A stretch of 8,784 nucleotides of DNA from CAYQUC01 sp048061315 (GCA_048061315.1 JBGMRJ010000109.1:1-8784), one strand, 5' to 3'; positions 1-7,288 are shown, counted from the first letter of the stretch. Notes: generated by a model from the letters alone, not told the origin. Numbers and translations are program-made.

Positions 1-34
1 ATCTACCTGTGTCTATCTCAACTATATTATTCTA

Positions 35-2209
35 ATGGAAACCGCTGAAAATCTTTTTTCGTATCGACAATATTGGGCTAAGCGATTTGGGATCGCGCCG
101 GTATTGCCTATGTCGCGTGCAGAAATGGATGATCTCGACTGGGACAGTTGTGACATTATATTAGTAACCGGGGATGCCTATGTGGATCATCCTAGTTTTG
201 GCATGGCTTTAATTGGGCGATTACTTGAGGCTCAAGGATTTCGAGTTGGAATTATTTCGCAACCCGATTGGCGCAGTGTTGACGATTTTCAAAAATTGGG
301 TAAGCCCAATTTATTTTTTGGAATTACTGCCGGTAATATGGATTCGATGGTGAATCGTTATACTGCCGATAGAAAGATTCGTTCGGATGATGCTTATACC
401 GCAGATTCTGAAGGGGGTAAAAGACCGGATCATTCGGTGGTTGTTTATGCACAACGATCACGTGAAGCCTATAAAGGTGTGCCTATTATTATTGGCGGTA
501 TCGAAGCATCGCTACGCCGTATTGCACATTACGATTATTGGTCGGATAAGGTTCGGCGTTCCATTATTGTTGATGCCAAGGCTGATATTCTGGTTTATGG
601 CAATGGTGAACGGCAGATTGTTGAAATAGCGCATCGACTGGCAGCAAAAGAAGATGTCAAAGACATTAGCAATATTCGCGGTACTGCGATTGTGCGCAGT
701 TCATCACCTGAAGGTTGGGTTGAAATTGATTCAACGTATATCGATACTCCGGGGACGATCGATAAAAATATCGACCCTTATTCACAGTCACCTAATAAAA
801 ACAATACCGATGTTAATGAATCACAAGATTTGAAATTTGATGAGGGTCAAAAATTAATTAAGTTTCAACCGCATATTTTAAAAGTGAAACGTGATAAAGA
901 CAGTTATATTCGCTTACCCAATTATAAACAAGTAAGTAAAGATCCGGTTCTATATGCTCACACTTCCCGAATTTTGCATCTTGAAACCAACCCCGGGAAT
1001 GCTCGACCTTTAGTACAACGTCATGGCGATCGCGATGTTTGGTTAAACCCGCCACCACTACCGTTAACCACCAAAGAAATGGATCGCGTTTATGAATTGC
1101 CCTATAACCGGGTGCCACATAAAACTTATGGCAATAAAAAAATTCCTGCCTATGAGATGATTCGTTTTTCAGTAACCATTATGCGCGGTTGCTTTGGAGG
1201 CTGTACTTTTTGTTCTATTACCGAGCATGAAGGTCGTGTTATTCAAAATCGATCTGAAGATTCAATAATTAAAGAAGTTGAAAACATTCGTGATACAGTG
1301 CCGGGCTTTACCGGCGTGATATCCGATTTGGGCGGCCCAACAGCCAATATGTATCGCCTGCATTGTAAAAGCAAAAAAATTGAATCTGCATGCCGATTAT
1401 TAAGTTGTGTCTATCCGTCTATTTGTAAAAATCTGATTACCGATCATTCTGATTTAATTAAAATTTATAAACGTGCTAGAAAACTTCCAGGAATCAAAAA
1501 AATATTAATTGGTTCGGGGGTTCGATATGATTTAGCCGTTGAATCTCCTGAGTATGTTGAAGAGTTGGTGAGTCACCACGTTGGTGGTTATCTTAAAATT
1601 GCACCCGAACATACCGAGAGCAGCCCGTTATCAAAAATGATGAAACCCGGTATTGGAACCTATGAGCGGTTTAAAATTTTGTTTGACAAATATTCTAAAA
1701 AAGCCGGTAAAGAGCAATATTTGATTCCGTATTTTATTGCGGCGCACCCGGGCACTACAAATGAAGACATGTTAAATTTAGCGCTATGGTTAAAATCAAA
1801 TGGTTTTCGCGCTGATCAAGTGCAAACATTTTTACCGTCACCCATGGCGACCGCAACGGCGATGTACCACAGTGGTAAAAATACCTTGCGAAAAGTAAGT
1901 TATGATAGTGAGAATGTTACAACCGTTAAAAAATTGAAAATCCGGCGTTTGCACAAAGCATTTTTACGTTATCACGATGCGAATAATTGGCCGTTATTAC
2001 GGCAGGCATTAAAAGACATGGGACGTGAAGATTTAATTGGCAATGGAAAGAAACATTTGATTCCAACGTATCAACCTAAAGGAACGGGCTATCAACAAGG
2101 GCGTGATCAGAATAAGAAATACCAAAAATTTGTGACGAAAAATTCGGACGAAACTGAATTAGCCAATCACACTAAAAAAAATAAACGCAACAAAAAATCA
2201 CGTGTTTAA
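35..2209 (+). CDS. ygiQ: YgiQ family radical SAM protein (UPF0313)
   Basis: The 724-residue protein closely resembles Escherichia coli YgiQ (about 739 residues, from memory) along its whole length. The N-terminal UPF0313 region carries VTGDAYVDHPSFG (residues 44-56) and GGIEASLRR (154-162). The radical SAM core contains RGCFGGCTFCSITEHEGR, with the three cluster-binding cysteines at C386, C390 and C393 (C-x3-C-x2-C), followed by ISDLGGPTANMY and IAPEHTE. The last 130 or so residues correspond to the DUF3362-type C-terminal region and end in a lysine/arginine-rich tail. It is expected to bind a [4Fe-4S] cluster and S-adenosylmethionine in the cytoplasm; its substrate is unknown. The ATG at 35 matches the family N-terminus, but no Shine-Dalgarno is visible and the frame stays open to the window edge, so a slightly earlier start cannot be excluded. 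No clear intrinsic terminator follows. Confidence 0.96.
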   Translation: METAENLFSYRQYWAKRFGIAPVLPMSRAEMDDLDWDSCDIILVTGDAYVDHPSFGMALIGRLLEAQGFRVGIISQPDWRSVDDFQKLGKPNLFFGITAGNMDSMVNRYTADRKIRSDDAYTADSEGGKRPDHSVVVYAQRSREAYKGVPIIIGGIEASLRRIAHYDYWSDKVRRSIIVDAKADILVYGNGERQIVEIAHRLAAKEDVKDISNIRGTAIVRSSSPEGWVEIDSTYIDTPGTIDKNIDPYSQSPNKNNTDVNESQDLKFDEGQKLIKFQPHILKVKRDKDSYIRLPNYKQVSKDPVLYAHTSRILHLETNPGNARPLVQRHGDRDVWLNPPPLPLTTKEMDRVYELPYNRVPHKTYGNKKIPAYEMIRFSVTIMRGCFGGCTFCSITEHEGRVIQNRSEDSIIKEVENIRDTVPGFTGVISDLGGPTANMYRLHCKSKKIESACRLLSCVYPSICKNLITDHSDLIKIYKRARKLPGIKKILIGSGVRYDLAVESPEYVEELVSHHVGGYLKIAPEHTESSPLSKMMKPGIGTYERFKILFDKYSKKAGKEQYLIPYFIAAHPGTTNEDMLNLALWLKSNGFRADQVQTFLPSPMATATAMYHSGKNTLRKVSYDSENVTTVKKLKIRRLHKAFLRYHDANNWPLLRQALKDMGREDLIGNGKKHLIPTYQPKGTGYQQGRDQNKKYQKFVTKNSDETELANHTKKNKRNKKSRV

Positions 2210-2339
2210 TCGTACAGGGAAACATTCGAGAAACAATTGGCATGATATTTTTTGGAATTAATCTAATTTTAATACTGAGTTCAAGAAAACAGACTTAATT
2301 AATTTCGAAATTTGAAGAGTTGTGATAGTGTTGTATCTC

Positions 2340-2369
2340 TGGAAATGTTTACTAATGATTAACTATAAT
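2340..2369 (+). promoter_or_regulatory. candidate sigma-70 promoter for the lipoprotein gene
   Basis: A perfect -10 hexamer TATAAT lies at 2364-2369, 62 bp before the lipoprotein ATG. A partial -35 TGGAAA (4 of 6 matches to TTGACA) lies at 2340-2345 with an 18-bp spacer. The surroundings are AT-rich, which raises the chance of a fortuitous -10. The call rests on sequence match and position only. Confidence 0.4.
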
Positions 2370-2431
2370 AGTGTTAGCTATAAATTTTAGTTATTCACTT
2401 TACACTTTTTCTAATTTACAATGGATGTAAT

Positions 2432-2914
2432 ATGCAATTTTCTAAACTCGTGTTAGCACCGTTAATTTTAGTATTTCTTGGCACAGTATTGCTAAGTTCT
2501 TGTGCTACAGATTCGCAAAGTATCAAAATTTATTCAATTTCAAAAGGCCATCAAAAACCCTTAAAACAGATGACGTTAATTGGCGTTGCTGATTGCCATG
2601 AAAATAGTGTAAGAATTAAATATATCGATAATAAGCGTATCTCGAATAAAGATTATTCAGCTATTGCATTTAAACCGGGTGTACATCAATTTACGGTTGA
2701 TATTGATGATGATAAATTAAATAACAAAGAATTAAAGCAACGTTTTAATATTCAGTGGAAACGGGTTATTCGCAATATCAGTCTGGAGCCGGGAAAATTT
2801 TACCTGGTATGTCCTGTGCAAAAAAAGGATAAAGAGTGGACCTTTTGGCTGGAAGAACGTAACTATGAATTTGAGTATTATTATAAATACCGTGACAATA
2901 TAGATTACGTTTAG
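2432..2914 (+). CDS. small lipoprotein of unknown function
   Basis: The 160-residue protein has a lipoprotein signal peptide: K5, a hydrophobic stretch at residues 6-21, and lipobox LSSC with the modified cysteine at C24. Alanine at +2 and no aspartate suggest sorting to the outer membrane by Lol. The mature part is hydrophilic and looks beta-rich, with the segments KPGVHQFTVDI (81-91) and ISLEPGKFYLVCPV (116-129). This 'PG-h-hxV ... L-x-PGKxYxL' pattern is common in small beta-sandwich lipoproteins. C55 and C127 could form a disulfide. A modest ribosome site (GGATG, 2423-2427) sits 6-7 nt before the ATG. I do not recognise a family. The stop codon overlaps that of the convergent sixA by 4 bp, so any terminator must lie inside one of the two coding regions. 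A link to the sortase locus is unproven. Confidence 0.82.
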   Translation: MQFSKLVLAPLILVFLGTVLLSSCATDSQSIKIYSISKGHQKPLKQMTLIGVADCHENSVRIKYIDNKRISNKDYSAIAFKPGVHQFTVDIDDDKLNNKELKQRFNIQWKRVIRNISLEPGKFYLVCPVQKKDKEWTFWLEERNYEFEYYYKYRDNIDYV

Positions 2915-3381
2915 TTAATATTCTCTGGTTGCAGAACAGTGTCCAGCTTCCAGGGGCCATGCTGATTCTCGGGTAATTCAAGGCAAACCATAGTGCCCGG
3001 TGTGAATTGAATTTGATTTATATTTTCTGGCTTATCAGTTAAATGCGCTACCAGGTACGCCATATACGGCAAGTGTCCAACGATTAAAGTATCTTCGTGT
3101 AATTCAGTTATTACTTGTAGTAGCGGCTCAAGTGGATCGTTTGGGTTGATATCAGCACAAAATTCAATGTGTTGGCCCTCTAGCATTTCTGCAGCCAGAA
3201 TCTCAGCCGTTTGTTGTGCCCGTAACTTCTTACTGTGCAATACAAAACTAACTTTATTGCCGGTAGATTTATTATATTTAGCTAGGCGGTGGATATCTTC
3301 AAAACCTTTTTGACTTAATGGTCGTTTAGAATCAGTCTCAGACGATGCAGCTTCACCATGACGTGTCAGATATAGTTTCAT
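2911..3381 (-). CDS. sixA: SixA-type phosphohistidine phosphatase
   Basis: The 156-residue cytoplasmic protein matches SixA in length (about 160 residues) and in its histidine-phosphatase motifs. The N-terminal LTRHGEA carries the nucleophile H8 and R7. RPLSQKG (20-26) is the SixA-type segment. SKKLRAQQTAE (50-60) holds the phosphate-binding R54. VGHLP (101-105) supplies the second catalytic histidine H103. SixA removes phosphate from phosphohistidines on phosphorelay or PTS-Ntr proteins. No HPt-containing kinase is in this window, and PdsS has no HPt domain, so the neighbourhood does not identify its substrate. The start is fixed by MKLYLTRHG, although no good Shine-Dalgarno precedes it. Its 3' end overlaps the convergent lipoprotein gene by 4 bp. 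The catalytic family is certain; the name sixA rather than another small histidine phosphatase is very likely. Confidence 0.9.
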   Translation of the reverse strand: MKLYLTRHGEAASSETDSKRPLSQKGFEDIHRLAKYNKSTGNKVSFVLHSKKLRAQQTAEILAAEMLEGQHIEFCADINPNDPLEPLLQVITELHEDTLIVGHLPYMAYLVAHLTDKPENINQIQFTPGTMVCLELPENQHGPWKLDTVLQPENIN

Positions 3382-3413
3382 AATTATTTTATAAATTTGA
3401 TGTTTCAGACTAG

Positions 3414-3429
3414 TATTATTATTATTATT
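3414..3429. repeat. short ATT trinucleotide repeat upstream of sixA
   Basis: Five ATT units in a row (3415-3429, preceded by T) lie 33 bp upstream of the sixA start, within the AT-rich spacer 3382-3582. Apart from this and AT-rich -10-like words, I see no gene or convincing promoter in the spacer. The repeat may simply reflect base composition. Confidence 0.5.
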
Positions 3430-3582
3430 TTATGTAAGAGTAGCACGAAGTTTTAGAGTTTGCTGTGATTTGTGAAAAATATTTTAATATATAAATGATG
3501 AAATTTTAAGTTAAATTTAAGAAAAAAATTTTAGATAAATTTCAGAGAGTTTTATTTTATTAAGTATTGCCGTATGTAGATG

Positions 3583-3608
3583 CGGTAGTTCACTTACGTG
3601 AACTACCG
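3583..3608 (-). terminator. perfect hairpin downstream of pdsO, probable operon terminator
   Basis: Two 11-nt arms (3583-3593 and 3598-3608) are exactly complementary around a 4-nt loop. The hairpin begins 13 bp after the pdsO stop. On the leftward transcript the loop reads GUAA, a GNRA tetraloop, which would make a very stable hairpin. No uridine run follows on that strand, so it is not a textbook intrinsic terminator. It may be an imperfect terminator, a Rho-related 3' end or an RNA-stabilising structure. Confidence 0.6.
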
Positions 3609-3621
3609 TCCTAGTTTGTTA

Positions 3622-4206
3622 TTACTTACTTACCATATACAATTCTGAATATTCAAATTCAACTCGACGGTTTTGAAACCAGTTATCGTAATTTTCCACA
3701 GGTTTGCTTGCTCCAAAACTGTTTATAATCAACTGTGACTCTGGTGCTCCGTAGGATATCAGCAAAGTTGCAACAGAGTTGGCACGTCGTAAGCTTAATT
3801 TTTCATTGTAGATCTCGGGGCCTCGATAATCTGAATGACCATTAATAGCTAATTGATATTTCGGATTAGCTTTTAGAAATTCAGCATGTTGTTTAATAAC
3901 TGCTTTGTCGGTATCGTTTAAATCAAACTCATCAAATTTGAAATTGACGATTTTTATTTTTGGCTGTTTAGATGGTTGTATATCAGTTTCCAAATTGACG
4001 GCAGTGTCGGCTTTTATGTCCGAGTTTGTTACTGATTCGAGTGGGAAGTCTGATAAAACCACTTCATTATTTTGTGCCACTGCTTTATTCTTAACCGTTT
4101 TTTGAGGATCAATATTATTGTCTTGTTGTTTAATATTATTGCCGGCACAAGCTGTAACTAGTGTTGATGCCATTAAAAGACTTATTATGATTGGTTTGTT
4201 AAACAT
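3622..4206 (-). CDS. pdsO: OmpA-family lipoprotein PdsO of the dedicated sortase system
   Basis: The chosen start gives 194 residues. The ATG at 4206 is preceded by a strong ribosome site (AGGAG, 7 nt spacing) and opens directly into a lipoprotein signal peptide with lipobox LVTAC, modified cysteine C20, +2 Ala. The frame extends 23 codons further upstream, but an N-terminus from there would bury the signal. Residues 21-82 are a hydrophilic, probably disordered linker rich in N, K, Q and D. The OmpA C-terminal domain (about 83-190) contains NGHSDYRG (D126) and LSLRRANSV (R140/R141), the positions that bind diaminopimelate of peptidoglycan, plus NRRVEFEY. It probably anchors to the outer membrane and binds peptidoglycan. 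Next to PdsS and PdsR it fits PdsO, the OmpA-like protein known to occur with this kinase/regulator pair; its function is unknown. The OmpA-domain lipoprotein call is near certain, and the PdsO assignment rests on context. Confidence 0.86.
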   Translation of the reverse strand: MFNKPIIISLLMASTLVTACAGNNIKQQDNNIDPQKTVKNKAVAQNNEVVLSDFPLESVTNSDIKADTAVNLETDIQPSKQPKIKIVNFKFDEFDLNDTDKAVIKQHAEFLKANPKYQLAINGHSDYRGPEIYNEKLSLRRANSVATLLISYGAPESQLIINSFGASKPVENYDNWFQNRRVEFEYSELYMVSK

Positions 4207-4249
4207 GGTAATTCTCCTGTTATTAAATATAAAATAAATTGTTTTCTTG

Positions 4250-4275
4250 ATGTTGTTGTGATTATTAAACAACAT
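4250..4275 (-). other. inverted repeat in the pdsS-pdsO intercistronic gap
   Basis: ATGTTGTT (4250-4257) and AACAACAT (4268-4275) form a perfect 8-bp stem with a 10-nt loop. It lies in the 86-bp gap between pdsS and pdsO, about 44 bp ahead of the pdsO start on the leftward transcript. The stem is AT-rich and no uridine tract follows, so a strong terminator is unlikely. It could be a weak attenuator or an RNA-processing or stability element. Chance in AT-rich DNA is possible. Confidence 0.35.
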
Positions 4276-4292
4276 AAAAATGACAAAATAGT

Positions 4293-6473
4293 TTATGGAG
4301 AATGATTGTTTAACGATGAATTATGATGAAATATGATTACTTCAAAAATCACACCATTGTTATTTTCTAAATTAGAGGCGATAACGTCTGCATTATGAAA
4401 TTGAGAAATCAGTCGAACAATATACAAGCCCAAACCCAGGTGTGTTTCGCTTGATTCACCTTCTCGAACAGAAACCATGGATTCAAATAAATTACTCTGC
4501 ATAGCGACAGGTAAACAAGGCCCAATATTACAAACGGATAAAATAATTGATTCATCCGTTTTCGTTATTGAAGTCACAATAGCAGTATTGTTTTCATGGA
4601 AGTCGATGGCATTACTAATTAGCTTATCCAGTAATTGTGCTATAAATTCTGGCACACCATTAATTTGGTAGTCTTTATTATCTGTATTAAATTCAAATGT
4701 TATTTCGGGGTTAGCAATTGAATAACCCTCGATACACGAGCCAATAACGTCATCGAGTTTAAAGGGAATTTTTTCTTCATTATGCAAGGTTTGCTCCAGG
4801 CGGGTCGCCTCACTCATCCGGGTTAAAATATTATTGAGCCGGTTCAAACCTTCACGGGCACGTTTCAGGATAATCGGGGAGTCTGACGGGTTATTCTTTA
4901 ATTCCAGATTATCCAGTGATGAACGTACTACGGTAATCGGGGTTCGCAATTCATGTGATAGTTTGCTCGCCATTGTCTCAAGGTAGCGATTATATTGCGT
5001 AAGCCTGTTTAACATCTCAGAAAAACTGCGGGATAGATCGCCTATTTCGTCCGTTGAATTAGTTGCTTTGATACGGCCTTTAACTCGACCATCACTTGCA
5101 ATGGCATTATCAGCATCATTACGTAAGCGCCGAATGCGGCTTGAAAGACGGGACGCAAACAGGATTAATACTGTAGTTGCAATTAGAAATGTTAATATGC
5201 TTAAATTAATTAAAATTTCAAATGCCCGGTTTTGTAAAATTAAAATACTGGCATTAGTTTCTTCAATTGCGATAGCACCGACGACTTGATCGTTAATAAC
5301 AATCGGATGTGTTACCGTTAGAATATTCACATCGGTATCGGGGGTGGTTCGCCATTGTGTTGCTGGTTGTCCTGATAATGCAGCTTTAAATTCATTTCCG
5401 GTTAAAACCGATGCCGAAGATAAATCATCAGTGAAATGGCTATTTGGTTGTGTTAATAACGACTGATAAAACAAGCGCATTAAATATTGTAGAAAAGAAG
5501 ACGATTTCTGTGTTTGCGTAGTTCTACTAGCATCTAAGCCGGAATCATTATCATCAGTATTGTATTGATTTTTTGTTAAATTACCGACTACTGCAATAAC
5601 ACGGTAATTTTGATCAATTACCCAGGTTCGGGTTGTTCCCTGATGCACTTTCTTTAATAATAACTCAACAACCGGTGATGGAACAATTATGGATGCCAGT
5701 GCATAAGGATTGTCAGGATCAGCTGTTCCAGTTAATTGAATAATTTCTCGTGTGTTTGCATCATCTACATCGGCAATTGCAAAAGAAATCATATTGCCGA
5801 TCATTTTTAGTGGAATTCGAATCTCAATATTATAGCCGGTTTCAGTTTCCTGCCATTCACCTTTTATTCTAACTTCAGGTACGGGTTCGCTGTCTCTAAT
5901 GAGTCTGTGGGCTGTAACCCAACCTGGTGTTTGTGTGGTAATGATAAATTGTTGTAGATCGCCTTTCTTGTTAATTAAATTAATACGCAGGTGATCACTT
6001 TTGTTTAGTTGAAAACTTCCCGGACGGCGGTAAATTATTTTATCATCCGTTACTTTGAAAATGACGTAAAGGTAGCGTTTGTAATTCCCGATTTGGTGTT
6101 CAAAGGATAAACTGCTGGTTGCTTCTTTTGATTCATATAAGCGAAATCGATCATTGTATTTATTCCAGTCATTGGTATATCCATCGAGCTGAATAGCAGA
6201 GCTTAATTGCCTCACATAAACATGATTTATGGATTGTGTATCATTTTCCGGGGGCAATTCTAATTTTTCTGTCGAGAATAAATTTTGTTGTTCTTCTAAT
6301 ACCACCGAGACTAACTTGGCACGATTTAATAATTGTTTTTCCTGCTCAATTCGTAAGTCATTTTCAATATTTTGAATCGACTGGTAGCCCATCCAGGGTA
6401 TCAAAAGTAACAGTAGTGAGGACAGTAATAATTTTTTACGAATACTTAATTTAATGAGATGTCTGGTTTTCAT
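4293..6473 (-). CDS. pdsS: sortase-system sensor histidine kinase PdsS
   Basis: This 726-residue inner-membrane kinase has TM1 at about residues 14-30 and a large periplasmic region. Within it, residues 90-245 (IQLDGYTNDW, YLYVIFKVTDD, DHLRINL, GYNIEIRIPLKMIG) resemble a family-9 carbohydrate-binding/DOMON-like fold, and 280-410 a Cache/PAS-like segment. TM2 (417-440), HAMP (441-495) and HisKA follow, with SHELRTP and phospho-acceptor H507. HATPase_c has the N box around N621, G1 as NIGPC (649-653), and the G2 motif GLGL (680-683). G1 deviates from canonical DxGxG (D to N, last G to C). Size, layout and the adjacent regulator, OmpA lipoprotein and VIT/VWA gene match the proteobacterial dedicated sortase kinase family. 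It should phosphorylate PdsR. It starts 15 bp after the pdsR stop with no obvious Shine-Dalgarno, suggesting translational coupling. The ligand is unknown. Confidence 0.9.
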   Translation of the reverse strand: MKTRHLIKLSIRKKLLLSSLLLLLIPWMGYQSIQNIENDLRIEQEKQLLNRAKLVSVVLEEQQNLFSTEKLELPPENDTQSINHVYVRQLSSAIQLDGYTNDWNKYNDRFRLYESKEATSSLSFEHQIGNYKRYLYVIFKVTDDKIIYRRPGSFQLNKSDHLRINLINKKGDLQQFIITTQTPGWVTAHRLIRDSEPVPEVRIKGEWQETETGYNIEIRIPLKMIGNMISFAIADVDDANTREIIQLTGTADPDNPYALASIIVPSPVVELLLKKVHQGTTRTWVIDQNYRVIAVVGNLTKNQYNTDDNDSGLDASRTTQTQKSSSFLQYLMRLFYQSLLTQPNSHFTDDLSSASVLTGNEFKAALSGQPATQWRTTPDTDVNILTVTHPIVINDQVVGAIAIEETNASILILQNRAFEILINLSILTFLIATTVLILFASRLSSRIRRLRNDADNAIASDGRVKGRIKATNSTDEIGDLSRSFSEMLNRLTQYNRYLETMASKLSHELRTPITVVRSSLDNLELKNNPSDSPIILKRAREGLNRLNNILTRMSEATRLEQTLHNEEKIPFKLDDVIGSCIEGYSIANPEITFEFNTDNKDYQINGVPEFIAQLLDKLISNAIDFHENNTAIVTSITKTDESIILSVCNIGPCLPVAMQSNLFESMVSVREGESSETHLGLGLYIVRLISQFHNADVIASNLENNNGVIFEVIIFHHNSSLNNHSP

Positions 6474-6488
6474 AAAGCGCCAGGTTAA

Positions 6489-7193
6489 TCAGGATTTCAG
6501 CTCATTCCAGCGATAACCAATACCATAAACAGTATCGATACAATTAAATTCTTTATCGACGGCTAAAAATTTATTTCGAATGCGTTTTATATGAGAAGTG
6601 ATGGTAGCATCATCAACGTATATTTTAGCCTCATCCATTAACTGGTTTCGATTTTTAACATGACCGGGATGTAATACTAAAGTGTAGATTAACCAGAATT
6701 CAGTTAGTGTTAAATCAATATACTGATCTTTCCATTGTATGGTAAAGCGATTTTTGTTTAAGGTTAGTGGACCACTTTTAAGTTCACTCTCCGGTTCGGT
6801 TGTTTGCTGTGAAAGATCAAGCCGGCGAAAGAATGCCGAAATACGGGCACAGATATTTTCAATGGAAATATCTTTAGTTAAATAATCATCTGCGCCGAGT
6901 CGTAACCCCGAGATAGTGTCTAGATCGCTATCTCTTGCGGTTAAAAATATTATTGGTAAACTGTCTGATAATTGCCGAAGGTTGCGACACAGTTCAAAAC
7001 CACCATCAATATCATTTTTAAGGCCAATATCCAATAAGGCCAAATCCGGTAAATTTTTGGTAAAGGCCTCGAGCGCATCTAGCCGAGTCTCATAAAGATC
7101 AACCAAATACCCTTGTGCCCGAAAAACCTCGGCATAGTTTTCGCGAATTGCGGGTTCATCTTCTACGATTGCTATGGTTCGTGTAATTGTCAT
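6489..7193 (-). CDS. pdsR: sortase-system response regulator PdsR (OmpR/PhoB type)
   Basis: The 234-residue protein has an N-terminal receiver domain (about 5-122). The acidic pocket is E11/D12, the phospho-acceptor D55 (in LALLDIGL), with T85 and K107. The usual proline after the conserved lysine is D108. A linker (125-140) leads to an OmpR-type winged-helix DNA-binding domain (141-232) with TLTEFWLIYTL, the recognition helix region DDATITSHIKRIRNKF and the C-terminal wing IDTVYGIGYRW. It is a DNA-binding transcription factor activated by PdsS, 15 bp downstream. The first ATG (7193) must be the start because the receiver begins at once, yet only AT-rich sequence precedes it and no Shine-Dalgarno is visible. 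Assignment to the dedicated sortase regulator family follows from the locus. Probable targets are its own operon and the divergent VIT/VWA gene. Confidence 0.9.
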   Translation of the reverse strand: MTITRTIAIVEDEPAIRENYAEVFRAQGYLVDLYETRLDALEAFTKNLPDLALLDIGLKNDIDGGFELCRNLRQLSDSLPIIFLTARDSDLDTISGLRLGADDYLTKDISIENICARISAFFRRLDLSQQTTEPESELKSGPLTLNKNRFTIQWKDQYIDLTLTEFWLIYTLVLHPGHVKNRNQLMDEAKIYVDDATITSHIKRIRNKFLAVDKEFNCIDTVYGIGYRWNELKS

Positions 7194-7194
7194 A
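7183..7194 (-). repeat. 12-bp direct repeat copy 1, spanning the pdsR start codon
   Basis: GTAATTGTCATA (top strand) at 7183-7194 recurs exactly at 7267-7278. Read leftward it is TATGACAATTAC, which includes the pdsR ATG and codons for MTIT. The copies are 84 bp apart, an exact multiple of 3 and about eight helical turns. It may be a downstream operator for autoregulation or a relic of a local duplication. Confidence 0.5.
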
Positions 7195-7233
7195 GTATTT
7201 TTTAATTTTTATTAATGGTTCTAGTAATACGGT

Positions 7234-7262
7234 AGCATATTATTAGTGTTATTTGTGTGCAA
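7234..7262 (-). promoter_or_regulatory. candidate pdsR operon promoter
   Basis: On the bottom strand TTGCAC (7262-7257) and TATGCT (7239-7234) are separated by 17 bp. The match to sigma-70 is weak (3 of 6 and 4 of 6), as expected for an activator-dependent promoter. The tandem TATGAC repeats end 10 bp upstream of the -35. If correct, the transcript starts near 7227 and would exclude the mini-ORF at 7249-7287. Confidence 0.3.
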
Positions 7263-7287
7263 AAAAGTAATTGTCATATTTCGTCAT
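7249..7287 (-). CDS. possible 12-codon leader ORF upstream of pdsR
   Basis: The bottom strand reads MTKYDNYFFAHK and stop. Its ATG (7287) lies 6 nt after GGAGGA (7298-7293), the best Shine-Dalgarno in the whole intergenic region, while pdsR itself has none. It could be a regulatory leader peptide. It lacks obvious runs of one regulatory codon, and the candidate promoter at 7234-7262 would start downstream of it, so it is translated only if transcription begins upstream of about 7300. The frame is too short for coding statistics. Confidence 0.22.
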   Translation of the reverse strand: MTKYDNYFFAHK

Positions 7288-7288
7288 A
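7267..7288. promoter_or_regulatory. tandem GTCATA half-sites, candidate PdsR operator
   Basis: GTCATA occurs at 7273-7278 and 7283-7288, exactly 10 bp apart, with further copies at 7189-7194 and 7371-7376, all in the same orientation. OmpR/PhoB-family regulators bind tandem direct repeats with a 10-11 bp period just upstream of the -35. The sequence also resembles half-sites of the Pho box (CTGTCATA) but with a 10-bp rather than 11-bp period. Binding by PdsR is inferred from family behaviour and position. Confidence 0.45.

Noticed and set aside
858..1118. Open frame on the minus strand inside ygiQ
   Set aside because: It lies entirely within a conserved, confidently identified gene and has no ribosome site or recognisable motif.
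2242..2298. 18-codon hydrophobic ORF (MIFFGINLILILSSRKQT) between ygiQ and the lipoprotein gene
   Set aside because: No ribosome site, very AT-rich, and short enough to be chance.
3415..3429. ATT repeat as a phase-variation tract for sixA
   Set aside because: Only five units in AT-rich DNA, with no promoter clearly positioned around it.
4207..4275. Upstream extension of pdsO by 23 codons to an ATG at 4275
   Set aside because: It would bury the lipoprotein signal, has no ribosome site, and overlaps the intercistronic hairpin. The ATG at 4206 has AGGAG at ideal spacing.
5068..5289. Open frame on the plus strand inside pdsS
   Set aside because: It is antisense to the HAMP/TM2 coding region, with no family resemblance or initiation signal.
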